5,976 nucleotides of DNA from Chloroflexota bacterium. GTDB taxonomy: Bacteria; Chloroflexota; Limnocylindria; Limnocylindrales; CSP1-4. The DNA is taken from positions 1-5,976 of the forward strand of contig JAJYJR010000384.1 of assembly GCA_021789355.1 (NCBI GenBank), written 5' to 3'. Made by a program: the position numbers and the translations under genes. The notes below the pieces were generated by a model that saw nothing but the letters and a program-made list of their open reading frames with translations, was not told where the DNA came from and made no database searches. This document shows positions 1-5,963 of the stretch, piece after piece. Within the stretch, counting starts at the first letter, position 1; every line of letters begins with the position of its first letter.

Positions 1-1150
1 GATCCGTGGCGACGACATGGACGACCTCGTCCGCGCGCAGGGCCTCGCGCAGGCGCTTGGCGATCGTCTCGGGCGCCACCCCGAGCGCCGCCGCGAGCTC
101 CGCGACCGTCCGGGGCCCGGCGCCAACCGCGGCCAGGATCTGATCGTGCACGTTGGTCCGCGCCTCGCCCGCCTCCGGCGGGGTCTCGAACCGCTCCGCG
201 GTCACGCGACCGTCGGCGAAGCGCAGCCGGAGCCCGAGGGGCGCCATCCGGGGGCCGAAACTGTTCTTGCGGTGCCGCAGCACCAGGGCCGCTTCGGCCG
301 GGTCGGCGGAGGGGTTCGACTCGACGTACCAGCTCGAGCGGGTCAGGTTGTGCCAGTAGGCGGAGCCGAAGGGCCTCCGGCTCTCGCCGGCCTTGGTCGT
401 GTGGGCGAGCACGATGGCGGGGACGCGCAGGTCGGCGCGCAGCGTTTCGTAGAAGCGCATAGCCACGTCGGCCGCCTCCGGGGCCCCGTCGCAGGCGGGG
501 CCGGCGGAGTCGATCACCACGAAGCCGACCTGGCGCCGCTCGACGACGTCGCCCAGCTCGGCCGCCTCGAGGGGCAGCGGCAGGCTGCAGCGCCGGTACA
601 GGAGGTCGGGCAGGTCGTCGCCGACCATCCGACGGAGACGCTGCTTGTGCGCCGCCGCATCGAGCTCCCAGTCGAGGAACAGGACGCGGCGGCGCTCGGT
701 CGGGGTGAACCCGAGGCACGGCTGCCCGGTGTGCACGGCGACCGCGATCGCCAGTGCGAGCCAGGACTTGAAGCCGCCGCCGTCGGCGAACAGGACGGTG
801 GGCTCGACCGAGTGGGCGAACCCCGGGATGATCCAAGGCTGCTCGTCGTCGGTCGCGTCGCGCAGCTCCATGACCCCCGCGGTGAGGGATGCACGCGAGC
901 CCGCGGTCGCGGCGCTGACCTCGATCGCGACCAGCGCGCCCCAGGGCTCGCCGGGGTCGACGTCGCGAAGGAACCGGAGGAGGGCCGCCTGGTCGCTCAC
1001 GGAACGGAGGCGCAGGTCGCCGTCGTAGAGGACCTGGCCATCGCGGCGCTGCACGACCGTCGTGCCGACGAGCACGCCGCGGTCGCTGCGGACGCGCGAG
1101 ATGTGGACCCCGGGCCCGAGCCTGACCGGCGGTGGGGATATGCCTGCCAT
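1..1150 (-). CDS. RepA/RecA-like AAA family ATPase with C-terminal winged helix (partial, C-terminus off the left edge)
   Basis: Translating the minus strand from the ATG at 1150-1148 gives 383 codons with no stop before the edge. A GGGAG Shine-Dalgarno sits about 8 bases upstream. Residues 1-110 are an unassigned N-terminal part. The P-loop is FADGGGFKSW (residues 121-130, K128, S129), where Phe replaces the usual Gly before Lys. LDWE follows at 159-162, a Walker-B-like strand FVVIDSAG ends in D214-S215, and HTTK lies at 250-253. The PFGSAYWHN segment (260-268) resembles the conserved downstream block of RepA-type and AAA_25 ATPases. Residues 333-383 look like a winged helix (TVAELAAALGVAPETIAKRL). 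By family, this would be a hexameric ATPase or helicase-loader-like protein used in replication of plasmids, phages or integrated elements. The exact role and the missing C-terminus are unknown. A long frame on the opposite strand (17-1378) is judged a shadow. Confidence 0.85.
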   Translation of the reverse strand, partial: MAGISPPPVRLGPGVHISRVRSDRGVLVGTTVVQRRDGQVLYDGDLRLRSVSDQAALLRFLRDVDPGEPWGALVAIEVSAATAGSRASLTAGVMELRDATDDEQPWIIPGFAHSVEPTVLFADGGGFKSWLALAIAVAVHTGQPCLGFTPTERRRVLFLDWELDAAAHKQRLRRMVGDDLPDLLYRRCSLPLPLEAAELGDVVERRQVGFVVIDSAGPACDGAPEAADVAMRFYETLRADLRVPAIVLAHTTKAGESRRPFGSAYWHNLTRSSWYVESNPSADPAEAALVLRHRKNSFGPRMAPLGLRLRFADGRVTAERFETPPEAGEARTNVHDQILAAVGAGPRTVAELAAALGVAPETIAKRLREALRADEVVHVVATD

Positions 1151-1303
1151 CGATCGATCTCCCGTGGGCCGGTATCCGCGTCAGAGGCCGCGCGTGTTCC
1201 CGGCTGTAGGGACGTTCAGAACAGACCCGCTATCGTCAAGGGCCTGTCCAGATGTAACTCGCAGCGCAACCCGAGTCGCGCCGGCCCGACCAGCGCCCTG
1301 CCG

Positions 1304-1420
1304 TCACACCGCGGACGCCCAGTGCTCCGAGAGCACCTCGGCCTGCTCCAGCACCGTCAGCGTGGCGCGAACCGCTGATTGGTTGGTCGGGGCGAGAGGA
1401 TTGGAACCGCCGGTTCCCAT
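1304..1420 (-). CDS. Possible small ORF or C-terminal gene fragment running out of the tRNA-like piece
   Basis: The minus-strand frame from ATG 1420-1418 (or ATG 1465-1463) to TGA 1306-1304 encodes 38 (or 53) residues. The first part, GGSNPLAPTNQ, is what tRNA 3' ends typically give when translated, so it is not protein evidence. The last 23 residues before the stop (AVRATLTVLEQAEV, then LSEHWASAV) have almost all G/C third positions and read as an amphipathic helix, as in a real protein terminus. No Shine-Dalgarno precedes either ATG. It may be the tail of a gene whose front was lost by recombination at the tRNA-like site, or a chance frame. I do not recognise the product. Confidence 0.3.
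   Translation of the reverse strand: MGTGGSNPLAPTNQSAVRATLTVLEQAEVLSEHWASAV
1384..1411 (-). other. tRNA 3'-end-like fragment (possible att-site remnant)
   Basis: Read on the minus strand this gives, in order, GGCGG, TTCCAAT, CCTCT, CGCCCCG, A, CCA. That is the layout of a T-stem, T-loop, T-stem, acceptor 3' strand, discriminator base and encoded CCA. The T-loop differs from the canonical TTCGAAT by one base, one T-stem pair is mismatched and one is a wobble. The matching acceptor 5' strand (CGGGGCG), a D-arm and an anticodon arm are not found in the bases upstream, so it is not an intact tRNA. Such fragments are left where elements integrate into tRNA 3' ends. A caution is that part of it also lies in a small palindrome (GGAACC-GCC-GGTTCC, 1403-1417), so chance resemblance is possible. 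Confidence 0.4.
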
Positions 1421-1591
1421 CACCTGGATCGTAGTGCCGGACTGGGTGGCGTCAGCCCTGCGCATGGCCGCGTGAGACTGCGGCCGTGATCAGATGGGGC
1501 ACAGCCGCGCGGTGGCACACGCGGCCGACAGCCGCACGATCGGCGGACTCGGGCGCATTCGGACGACCGGCACCTGTCGCCGGCAGCAGCA

Positions 1592-1625
1592 CGAAAGCGG
1601 GAGGGCGCGTCCACCGCGCCCTCCC
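1592..1625 (-). terminator. Likely intrinsic terminator of the protease gene
   Basis: GGGAGGGCGCG (1599-1609) pairs perfectly with CGCGCCCTCCC (1615-1625) around a 5-base loop, and one further C-G pair extends it. Read on the minus strand the stem is followed by GCTTTCG, a short T run. It lies about 60 bases beyond the protease stop codon. The T run is weak but the stem is very strong. On the plus strand no T run follows, so termination would favour the minus-strand transcript. Confidence 0.65.
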
Positions 1626-1642
1626 GTGGCCACCGAGATCGG

Positions 1643-1679
1643 ACCCGCCCAGCTGAATGGGGCGAGCCTTGGGGCGGGT
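1643..1679 (-). terminator. Second hairpin just after the protease stop
   Basis: ACCCGCCC (1643-1650) is the exact reverse complement of GGGCGGGT (1672-1679), with a 21-base loop. It begins only four bases past the protease TAG. It has no T tract, so it is more likely an mRNA 3'-end-protecting stem or an accessory to the stronger hairpin at 1599-1625 than a terminator by itself. Confidence 0.45.
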
Positions 1680-1683
1680 TGGC

Positions 1684-2922
1684 CTAGTACAGGACGACCG
1701 CCGTGCTCCGCAGCACGCTGGTCCCCGTCAGCGACCCCGCGGGTGCCCAGAGCGAGAGCCAGAAGTTGGTGGCGCCCGTCGCGCGTGGGAAGGAGAGGGT
1801 CGCCGTTCCGCCACCATTCGTGTCGGTGACCAGAGCGCCCGGGTTTGACGGGCTACTCGTGCCGGGGGGGCAAGTCCCGGGGTGCTGCTCCACCCACACG
1901 TCGTAGGTGGCGTTCGCGAGCCCACCAACAACCGCGATCTTCACCGTAACGACGTCACCTGCGGTCGTCCACGTGACCGTGCCCCGCATGGCGCCGGAGG
2001 TGTCCGTCGCCCCAGCGGCACAATCCCAGGTTGTGCTCGGAGCGGCGGTGACGTCATACAGGATTGCCGTGTGATTGATCCAGCTCTGGATCCAGGCCAG
2101 ACGATCCGAGACGTCCACCCGCGTCTCGTACCCGACCCCGCCGCAGTTGATGCTGGGGCCGAACGAGGTGACCGCGAGGACGGTGTTGGTGCCGCCGAGC
2201 AGCGCCGGCCCACCGGAGTCACCGAAGCAGGTGCCGCCCTTGTCGCCACCCAGGTTGCCGGTGACCTTGATCAGGTTGTCGCTGCCCTTGAAGTTCCCCG
2301 AGATCAGCTCGCCCGGCGCGTAGGTGCGGATCCGCGGGCCGGTCCAACGGTAGAACGGGGGCGGTTGGGGAAGGTCATTTCCCGGGATCTGGGCCTTGTA
2401 CTGCGTCCCATACCCGACGTAGTCGAGGGCGGTCTTGTTGGCCAGCGTATCGACCAGCCCCGCGGTCGGGAGCGCCGCATAGCTCGAGACCTGGCTCGGC
2501 GGGACCGGCTGGCTCAGGACCACCACGCCGACATCGCCGTAGGAGAACCCGGGCAGGCCGCCGGCGAAGGGGCTCTGGTACCCGGGATACGTGTACGGCG
2601 TGCCCTCGAACGCGCCGCTCCCCGGACCGCCGTAGGGATAGAGCGGGTACGGCACGGAGTCGTAGGTGACGTTCTCCTGGAACCAGGCCCGGGCCGCCAC
2701 CGCGCCGTCGGTGCAGTGCGCCGCGGTGAGCACCACGGTCGGCGAGAGCAGGGAGCCCGTGCAGCGCCACGCGGGTTGCCCCGGCGCATCATCGAAGACG
2801 AGCAGCCCCACGTAGGGATGATTGGTCCCGTCCGGCGTGCCGTTGGTGATCGCGGCCGCGGGCACCGCGAGAGCGGTCCCCAGCAGTGCGGCGAGCGCGA
2901 GGGCGACGATCGCTCTCCTCAT
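1684..2922 (-). CDS. Secreted trypsin-like serine protease (family S1) with C-terminal extension
   Basis: This 412-residue protein starts at ATG 2922 with a strong Shine-Dalgarno. Residues 1-24 form a signal peptide (MRR, Ala/Leu core, AVPAAA). The mature chain would begin ITNG, matching the IVGG-type activated N-terminus of S1 proteases. The catalytic triad is H69 (LTAAHC), D130 (YGDVGVVVL) and S236 (CFGDSGGP). Disulfides C54-C70 and C232-C260 match the standard pattern. Six residues before the catalytic Ser, where trypsin has Asp189, there is Gly230, so cleavage after Arg/Lys is doubtful. The loop at 88-128 is long and rich in Tyr, Pro and Gly. Residues about 286-412 form a beta-rich domain of unknown function with two more cysteines. 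It probably degrades extracellular protein. It is transcribed alone, ending in the hairpins downstream. Confidence 0.93.
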   Translation of the reverse strand: MRRAIVALALAALLGTALAVPAAAITNGTPDGTNHPYVGLLVFDDAPGQPAWRCTGSLLSPTVVLTAAHCTDGAVAARAWFQENVTYDSVPYPLYPYGGPGSGAFEGTPYTYPGYQSPFAGGLPGFSYGDVGVVVLSQPVPPSQVSSYAALPTAGLVDTLANKTALDYVGYGTQYKAQIPGNDLPQPPPFYRWTGPRIRTYAPGELISGNFKGSDNLIKVTGNLGGDKGGTCFGDSGGPALLGGTNTVLAVTSFGPSINCGGVGYETRVDVSDRLAWIQSWINHTAILYDVTAAPSTTWDCAAGATDTSGAMRGTVTWTTAGDVVTVKIAVVGGLANATYDVWVEQHPGTCPPGTSSPSNPGALVTDTNGGGTATLSFPRATGATNFWLSLWAPAGSLTGTSVLRSTAVVLY

Positions 2923-2932
2923 GGTCGTGCAG

Positions 2933-2941
2933 CCTCCCTCC
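2933..2941 (-). promoter_or_regulatory. Ribosome binding site of the protease gene
   Basis: On the minus strand GGAGGGAGG lies ten bases before the ATG at 2922. It is a near-ideal Shine-Dalgarno and fixes the start just ahead of the signal peptide. Confidence 0.8.
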
Positions 2942-2944
2942 AGA

Positions 2945-3298
2945 GGTCGTGCACGGGTCGGTCTCGCCAGTGGCTCGACGCGGACCAGGCGGCCGGGCAG
3001 AATCCGCGCGTCATCGCCCCCCGTCCGGAGCGTTCATTGTAGGCTGGCTGGTAAGGCAGGCGGCCCGTGATTCCGGCGGCTTTGGTGCCCGCCGGCACCG
3101 GATTCGTTCCGCTCCAGATCAGCCCCGGCGATTCGCGGCAGTGGTCGGAGGAAGTGGACTGGGGCCGACCCTTTACGGATGATCGTGCGTATCGTGTGCC
3201 GGCGGCCCCCGGTACATCTCGTTGCCGCCAGTTGAACTCTCCGCCCCCGGCGTGTGCGTACCCGCTACCCGGCTAAGGGAGGCGAAAGCGGCCCGAGA
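2945..3298. other. Intergenic region upstream of the protease
   Basis: These 354 bases lie between two minus-strand genes. Nearest the protease they contain a possible -10 box. A 6-bp stem, GGCGGC (3201-3206) with GCCGCC (3224-3229), has a 17-base loop and no T tract, so it is a poor terminator for the gene ending at 3299. Frames on the plus strand are short and show no recognisable protein. Nothing else is supported. Confidence 0.5.
3036..3041 (-). promoter_or_regulatory. Possible -10 box for the protease gene
   Basis: The minus strand reads TACAAT here, five of six matches to the TATAAT consensus and conspicuous in GC-rich surroundings, 113 bases before the ATG. No good TTGACA-like -35 stands 16-18 bases upstream, so it would depend on an activator or an alternative sigma factor, or be chance. 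Confidence 0.35.
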
Positions 3299-3778
3299 CT
3301 AGGAACGGTAGTGACGCAGAACCGCGCGGGCGAACGGGACCAGCTGCCACTCCGGGTGGCTGGTCGGTACACCGGTTTCGTCCGCATAGAACCGCGGGAT
3401 CTGCATGCGGAAGGTCCGGCTGAAAGTCGGTGCCCCCTCTGGGCTCGTCAGCATCTCGATGCGAAGTTCCGGGTCACGCACGTCAGGCCATGCCGTAAGG
3501 TCCACCAGCGTGCGATAGAGGCCGTCGCGCGTCCACGTTGCGCTGATGCAAAGCAGTCCCACGGTGGTGGCCGCCCAATACGTGGTGCGGGAGCGGACGT
3601 CGTCGTCCTCCCCATTCGCGACGACGTAGGCCGCCTCGACAACGACGTCGCCGCCGAGTGCAGCCAACGCCGCCTCGCGAGCAGACTCCTCCCAGTCCCG
3701 CTTCATGGTCTGCAGCCAGTCCCGTGCCTCGCCAGGCAGGGGCGGTTTCGAGTTCGGAATGTCGGTCGGGCCGTCCAT
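3299..3778 (-). CDS. Hypothetical cytosolic protein, 159 residues
   Basis: The open frame extends upstream to 4255, but that part is Arg/Ser-rich, overlaps the divergent membrane-protein gene and looks non-coding. I therefore place the start at ATG 3778 (MDGPTDIPNS), where GGGGGAG stands ten bases upstream. Residues about 13-42 form a charged helix (GEARDWLQTMKRDWEESARE). From about residue 45 to 135 alternating hydrophobic stretches (GDVVVEAAYVV, TYWAATTVGLLCISATWTR, RTFRMQIPRFY) suggest a beta-sheet core. The end (VPFARAVLRHYRS) is helical. There is no signal peptide, membrane segment or recognised motif. It is divergent from the membrane protein at 3969, and shared control through the region between them is possible. 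Function is unknown. Confidence 0.75.
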   Translation of the reverse strand: MDGPTDIPNSKPPLPGEARDWLQTMKRDWEESAREAALAALGGDVVVEAAYVVANGEDDDVRSRTTYWAATTVGLLCISATWTRDGLYRTLVDLTAWPDVRDPELRIEMLTSPEGAPTFSRTFRMQIPRFYADETGVPTSHPEWQLVPFARAVLRHYRS

Positions 3779-3863
3779 GTCCTCTGCTCTCCCCCCGTCG
3801 GGTCGTCGTCTCTGGGTTGCCACATTCTCGACCGTCTCGAAAGGGTAGCGCCGTCGCCGCGAG

Positions 3864-3893
3864 CGATCTATGCACCTACGATCCATGCACCTA
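3864..3893. repeat. 15-bp tandem repeat, two copies, in the divergent intergenic region
   Basis: CGATCTATGCACCTA (3864-3878) is followed at once by CGATCCATGCACCTA (3879-3893). The copies differ at one base. The pair lies between the divergent starts at 3778 and 3969. The ends also carry ATCTA (3866-3870) and TAGAT (3892-3896) in inverted orientation. Two direct sites spaced a turn and a half apart could bind a transcription regulator serving one or both genes. A simple duplication without function is the alternative. Confidence 0.6.
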
Positions 3894-3968
3894 GATGCGG
3901 CGCGGCGGGAGCGGCCCAGAACCAGGTCCTTCTGGTCAGGAATGCCAGCGGCGTATCGTGAGCCCACG

Positions 3969-4679
3969 ATGGCGAAGCGGCTACTCCCTTGGCTGCCGTG
4001 GCTCCTGGCGGAGGCCACGCTCGTGTGGCTGGAAGCGCAGTTCTGGCCGGACGGCGGGCTCTGGCTCCTGCTGATCTGGACCGTCGTGCTGCTCCTGTAT
4101 CGCACGGCCCTCGCCCCGACCTCCCGCCGCAACGTGCGCCTCGTCGGGGATGTGGTGTTCGCGGGACTCTGCCTGCTCGCGGTGTTCGAGGGTGGCTGGT
4201 ATCTCCTGCCCACCGTCGTTGCCTTCGCGGCATGCGATGCCGCCGGACTGACCATCGAACTGCCGTCGCTCCCCGACGATGCCGCGGGTCACGAGGCCGG
4301 GGCGGCGATCGCCGCCACGCTCCTCGGCTGGGCGGGGCTCGCGATCGCCGTGAGCGGCCCGATCTACAGCACGGCCACGTCGACGGTCTCCGCCACCGGC
4401 GTGGTGGTGACCAGCGGCCCCCAGCTGGGCTTGCTCCAGACCGGGCTGTCGCCGCAGACGGCGGTGTTCCTGGTCGCCACGGCCGTACTGTTCGGGCTCG
4501 TCACGCTTGTCGCCCTGCTCCATGTGCGCACCGGCGGTGCCGGCGCCTGGCGCGTGCTCGTGGCTGTCACGGTGCTGCTCGTCGTGCTGCTCGTCCTGGG
4601 CCTGCCCACGCTCGGGTTATGGATCGTACCGGGCGGTGCCTTCGCGCTGGCAGCGGTCCAGGCCGGCCGGCGCGTGTAG
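3969..4679 (+). CDS. Polytopic inner-membrane protein, about eight transmembrane helices
   Basis: I chose ATG 3969 (MAKRLLPWLPW), giving 236 residues, because the hydrophobic part starts directly after it. ATGs in frame at 3870 and 3942 would add a charged, Arg-rich leader and have no proper Shine-Dalgarno. Hydrophobic segments lie near residues 7-25, 31-48, 58-75, 77-94, 111-130, 165-186, 195-212 and 214-231. Positive residues (RR at 53-54, R187 and R195, the terminal AGRRV) fall where a cytoplasmic N-terminus and eight crossings predict inside loops. The Ser/Thr-rich loop at 134-149 would face outside. There are no catalytic or transporter motifs I recognise. The start itself lacks a Shine-Dalgarno, and TATCGT at 3954-3959 would allow a leaderless or very short-leader transcript. 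Function is unknown. Confidence 0.78.
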   Translation: MAKRLLPWLPWLLAEATLVWLEAQFWPDGGLWLLLIWTVVLLLYRTALAPTSRRNVRLVGDVVFAGLCLLAVFEGGWYLLPTVVAFAACDAAGLTIELPSLPDDAAGHEAGAAIAATLLGWAGLAIAVSGPIYSTATSTVSATGVVVTSGPQLGLLQTGLSPQTAVFLVATAVLFGLVTLVALLHVRTGGAGAWRVLVAVTVLLVVLLVLGLPTLGLWIVPGGAFALAAVQAGRRV

Positions 4680-4875
4680 CCGTCAGCTGACCGGCCGTGA
4701 TGCCGCGGTCGCACCGGGAACGTGTTGCGGATCCCGGTCTGGGAGGTGGGGCCTTCTGCGCGAGCTCGCACGCCTCGTGCGACCTGGCGCTAGTCGAGGA
4801 TGAAGCGGACCTGAGCCAGCACCTTTGACGCCGTCGAGGACGCGAAGCCTGTGCGACCCCTTCCTCCCCCCTCCG

Positions 4876-4948
4876 AGGGACGCCCATCGATGACACACGA
4901 TCAGCCTCCATTGACGAGTGTGTCGCGGTAGTATCGATTCGCGTCCCT
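4876..4948. repeat. Large interrupted inverted repeat
   Basis: Three blocks on the left, AGGGACGC (4876-4883), ATCGAT (4886-4891) and GACACAC (4892-4898), are matched in reverse-complement order on the right by GTGTGTC (4918-4924), ATCGAT (4933-4938) and GCGTCCCT (4941-4948). That makes 21 paired bases, with a 2x2 internal loop, an eight-base bulge on the right arm (4925-4932) and a 19-base loop. The structure surrounds a TTGACG hexamer. It may be an operator, an RNA fold or a remnant of a mobile element end. Confidence 0.6.
4911..4938 (+). promoter_or_regulatory. Possible promoter for the 4999-5964 gene group
   Basis: TTGACG (4911-4916) matches five of six bases of the -35 consensus. AT-richer sequence follows, with TATCGA (4932-4937) or ATCGAT (4933-4938) at 15 or 16 bases spacing as a weak -10. 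The start of transcription would fall near 4945. It is embedded in the inverted repeat, so its activity could be controlled there. Confidence 0.3.
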
Positions 4949-4998
4949 GAGGGGGACGGAGGGTCGTCGGCGCCTGGCAGCTGGGGCTGTTCGCGCAG

Positions 4999-5355
4999 TT
5001 GACGTCCCCAGGCGGCACGGCGGGCAGTATCCCCGACGCCGGCCAGATATGGTTCGGATCGTCGTTCGACACGTCCACGTTCGCCGTCGCTGGCACCACG
5101 ACCACGGCTACCGTCGGCCAGTCGCCCGTGCTGGTCGCGCACCTGACCCGGTCGATCGGGTCCGGTGACGCCAACTACCGCGTCTACTACGACAGCACCA
5201 TGATCACGAATCAGGCGCTGCCGCTCTCCAAGGGCAGCGGCGAGCTGTACGGCTCCACGTTGTCGCCGCTGCTTCTGGCCGGGACGTACAAGTACGAGAT
5301 AACGGACGTCGGCGGGAACGTGTTGGCGAGCGGCACGCTCACGGTGACCCAGTAG
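4999..5355 (+). CDS. Beta-rich, probably extracellular domain protein (start uncertain, possibly truncated)
   Basis: The frame opens after a TGA at 4948-4950 and ends at TAG 5353-5355. It contains no upstream ATG or GTG, so TTG 4999 (118 residues) is the only ordinary start, and it has no good Shine-Dalgarno. The sequence reads as a real protein: QIWFGSSFD near residues 16-24, alternating strands rich in Thr and Val, SGELYGSTLSPLL, and a terminal strand pair (TYKYEITDVGGNVLASGTLT). This resembles an Ig-like or jelly-roll surface domain. Such domains normally follow a signal peptide or membrane anchor, and none is encoded here or in the other plus frames just upstream. The front may have been lost. 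It precedes the lipoprotein gene by 51 bases, suggesting one operon. Function is unknown. Confidence 0.6.
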   Translation: MTSPGGTAGSIPDAGQIWFGSSFDTSTFAVAGTTTTATVGQSPVLVAHLTRSIGSGDANYRVYYDSTMITNQALPLSKGSGELYGSTLSPLLLAGTYKYEITDVGGNVLASGTLTVTQ

Positions 5356-5406
5356 GGCTAGGCGCCTGGCATCAACCGTCCCGCGTTGGGCAGAGGGAGG
5401 CCCTCA

Positions 5407-5877
5407 ATGAGAAGGCTGGCGATTCCGCTGGCTCTGCTAATCGTGACGGCGTGCACGTCAGCAGGAGGCGGCCCGCCTCAAGCGCGCACCCCGGCGACGC
5501 TGCGCCGACGGCTACACCGACGCCGACCGTGGACCGGGCCGCAGCGGCGGCTCGCTTCGCCAAGATCGACACCGCCATGCAGAACGCGGTGCAGAAGGCG
5601 TGGCACTACGGCGACGCCATCACCTCTCGCGGGCAGTTCAAGACGTACTACAAGGCGGTCTACGCCGCGCTGAGTCGGTATGAGACCAACCTGCGGAGCG
5701 GAACGTATCCACCTGACACCCAGGCCGACTTACGAATCCTGCTCCAGCGTCTATCGACGGCGATGACGCTTTCCTACGATGTTCCGCAGTGCACCACCTT
5801 TCGGGAGGCCGCGAGCTACCACCAGAAGTTTCTAGCGGCATGGGACGCCATGGGTCGAGTCCCTAGAGTTGGTGTAA
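5407..5877 (+). pseudogene. Lipoprotein gene with two frameshifts
   Basis: ATG 5407 follows AGGGAGG by six bases and encodes a 15-residue lipoprotein signal (MRRLAIPLALLIVTA) with lipobox VTAC and lipidated C16. Soon after, that frame turns into Arg-rich nonsense. The plausible continuation lies one frame back: a Thr/Pro linker (APTATPTPTVDR) and a helical domain (AAAAARFAKIDTAMQNAV through YYKAVYAALSRYETNL and LSTAMTLSYDV to KFLAAWDA). The shift falls between about 5470 and 5510 and matches one lost base. Near 5845-5853 coding character appears to return to the first frame, ending WVESLELV at TAA 5875-5877. The alternative tail in the middle frame, ending at TAG 5936, has poor third-position bias. 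The intact product would have been a surface-anchored helical lipoprotein of about 156 residues, of unknown function. Sequencing error is the other explanation. Confidence 0.65.
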
Positions 5878-5963
5878 CAGCGCGGGGTGGTCGACACGGA
5901 AGCGGCCACCGCGTCATCCTCGCGTCGTTGGAGTAGCAACCGACGACACGGAGGGACACCACG

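Larger units (their letters stand above)
1151..1683. other. Gene-poor stretch between the ATPase and the protease
   Basis: No confident gene lies in these 533 bases. The right end holds two hairpins that belong to the end of the protease transcript. The middle holds a tRNA-3'-end-like piece and a short minus-strand frame, both listed separately. The left end supplies the ribosome binding site of the ATPase gene. I found no convincing -35/-10 pair for the ATPase; a TTGACG on the minus strand (1239-1234) has no matching -10 at normal distance. Plus-strand frames here have no plausible protein features. Confidence 0.6.
4680..4998. other. Intergenic region upstream of the 4999 gene
   Basis: These 319 bases have no credible gene. 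A tight hairpin, TCGCACG-CCT-CGTGCGA (4766-4782), lies 87 bases after the membrane-protein stop. It could end that transcript, though no T tract follows. Further right are a large interrupted inverted repeat and a possible promoter, listed separately. A GGAGGG at 4958-4963 has no usable start codon at the right distance. Confidence 0.5.

Noticed and set aside
17..1378. 453-codon open frame on the plus strand
   Set aside because: It is the antisense shadow of the ATPase gene. It is extremely rich in Arg, Gly and Ala, has no domain, and runs into the tRNA-like piece. The minus-strand frame shows family motifs.
1543..1575. Second tRNA-like stretch
   Set aside because: The plus-strand translation (GLGRIRTTG) resembles tRNA antisense products, but no T-arm with canonical TTCGAATCC, acceptor strand or CCA can be drawn.
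1882..3042. 386-codon plus-strand frame opposite the protease
   Set aside because: It is complementary to the protease coding sequence, Arg-rich and without motifs. GC-rich genes often leave such open antisense frames.
3254..3961. 235-codon plus-strand frame opposite the hypothetical protein
   Set aside because: It is an antisense shadow with no start signal and no protein-like hydrophobic pattern.
3779..4255. N-terminal extension of the 159-residue hypothetical protein
   Set aside because: The extra 159 residues are Arg/Ser-rich, overlap the membrane-protein gene on the other strand and have no ribosome site that fits better than the one at ATG 3778.
4890..4931. 13-codon frame (MTHDQPPLTSVSR) inside the inverted repeat, as a leader peptide
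   Set aside because: It has no ribosome site, no run of a regulated amino acid, and lies mostly upstream of the likely transcript start.
4567..5174. Minus-strand frames of 191 and 163 codons across the right intergenic region
   Set aside because: They are Arg/Ser/Pro-rich, with no ribosome site or motif, and lie opposite plus-strand genes with better coding bias.
4969..5371. 11-bp direct repeat GGCGCCTGGCA at 4969-4979 and 5361-5371 flanking the 4999 gene
   Set aside because: An 11-base GC-rich match within 6 kb is expected by chance, and no element features accompany it.
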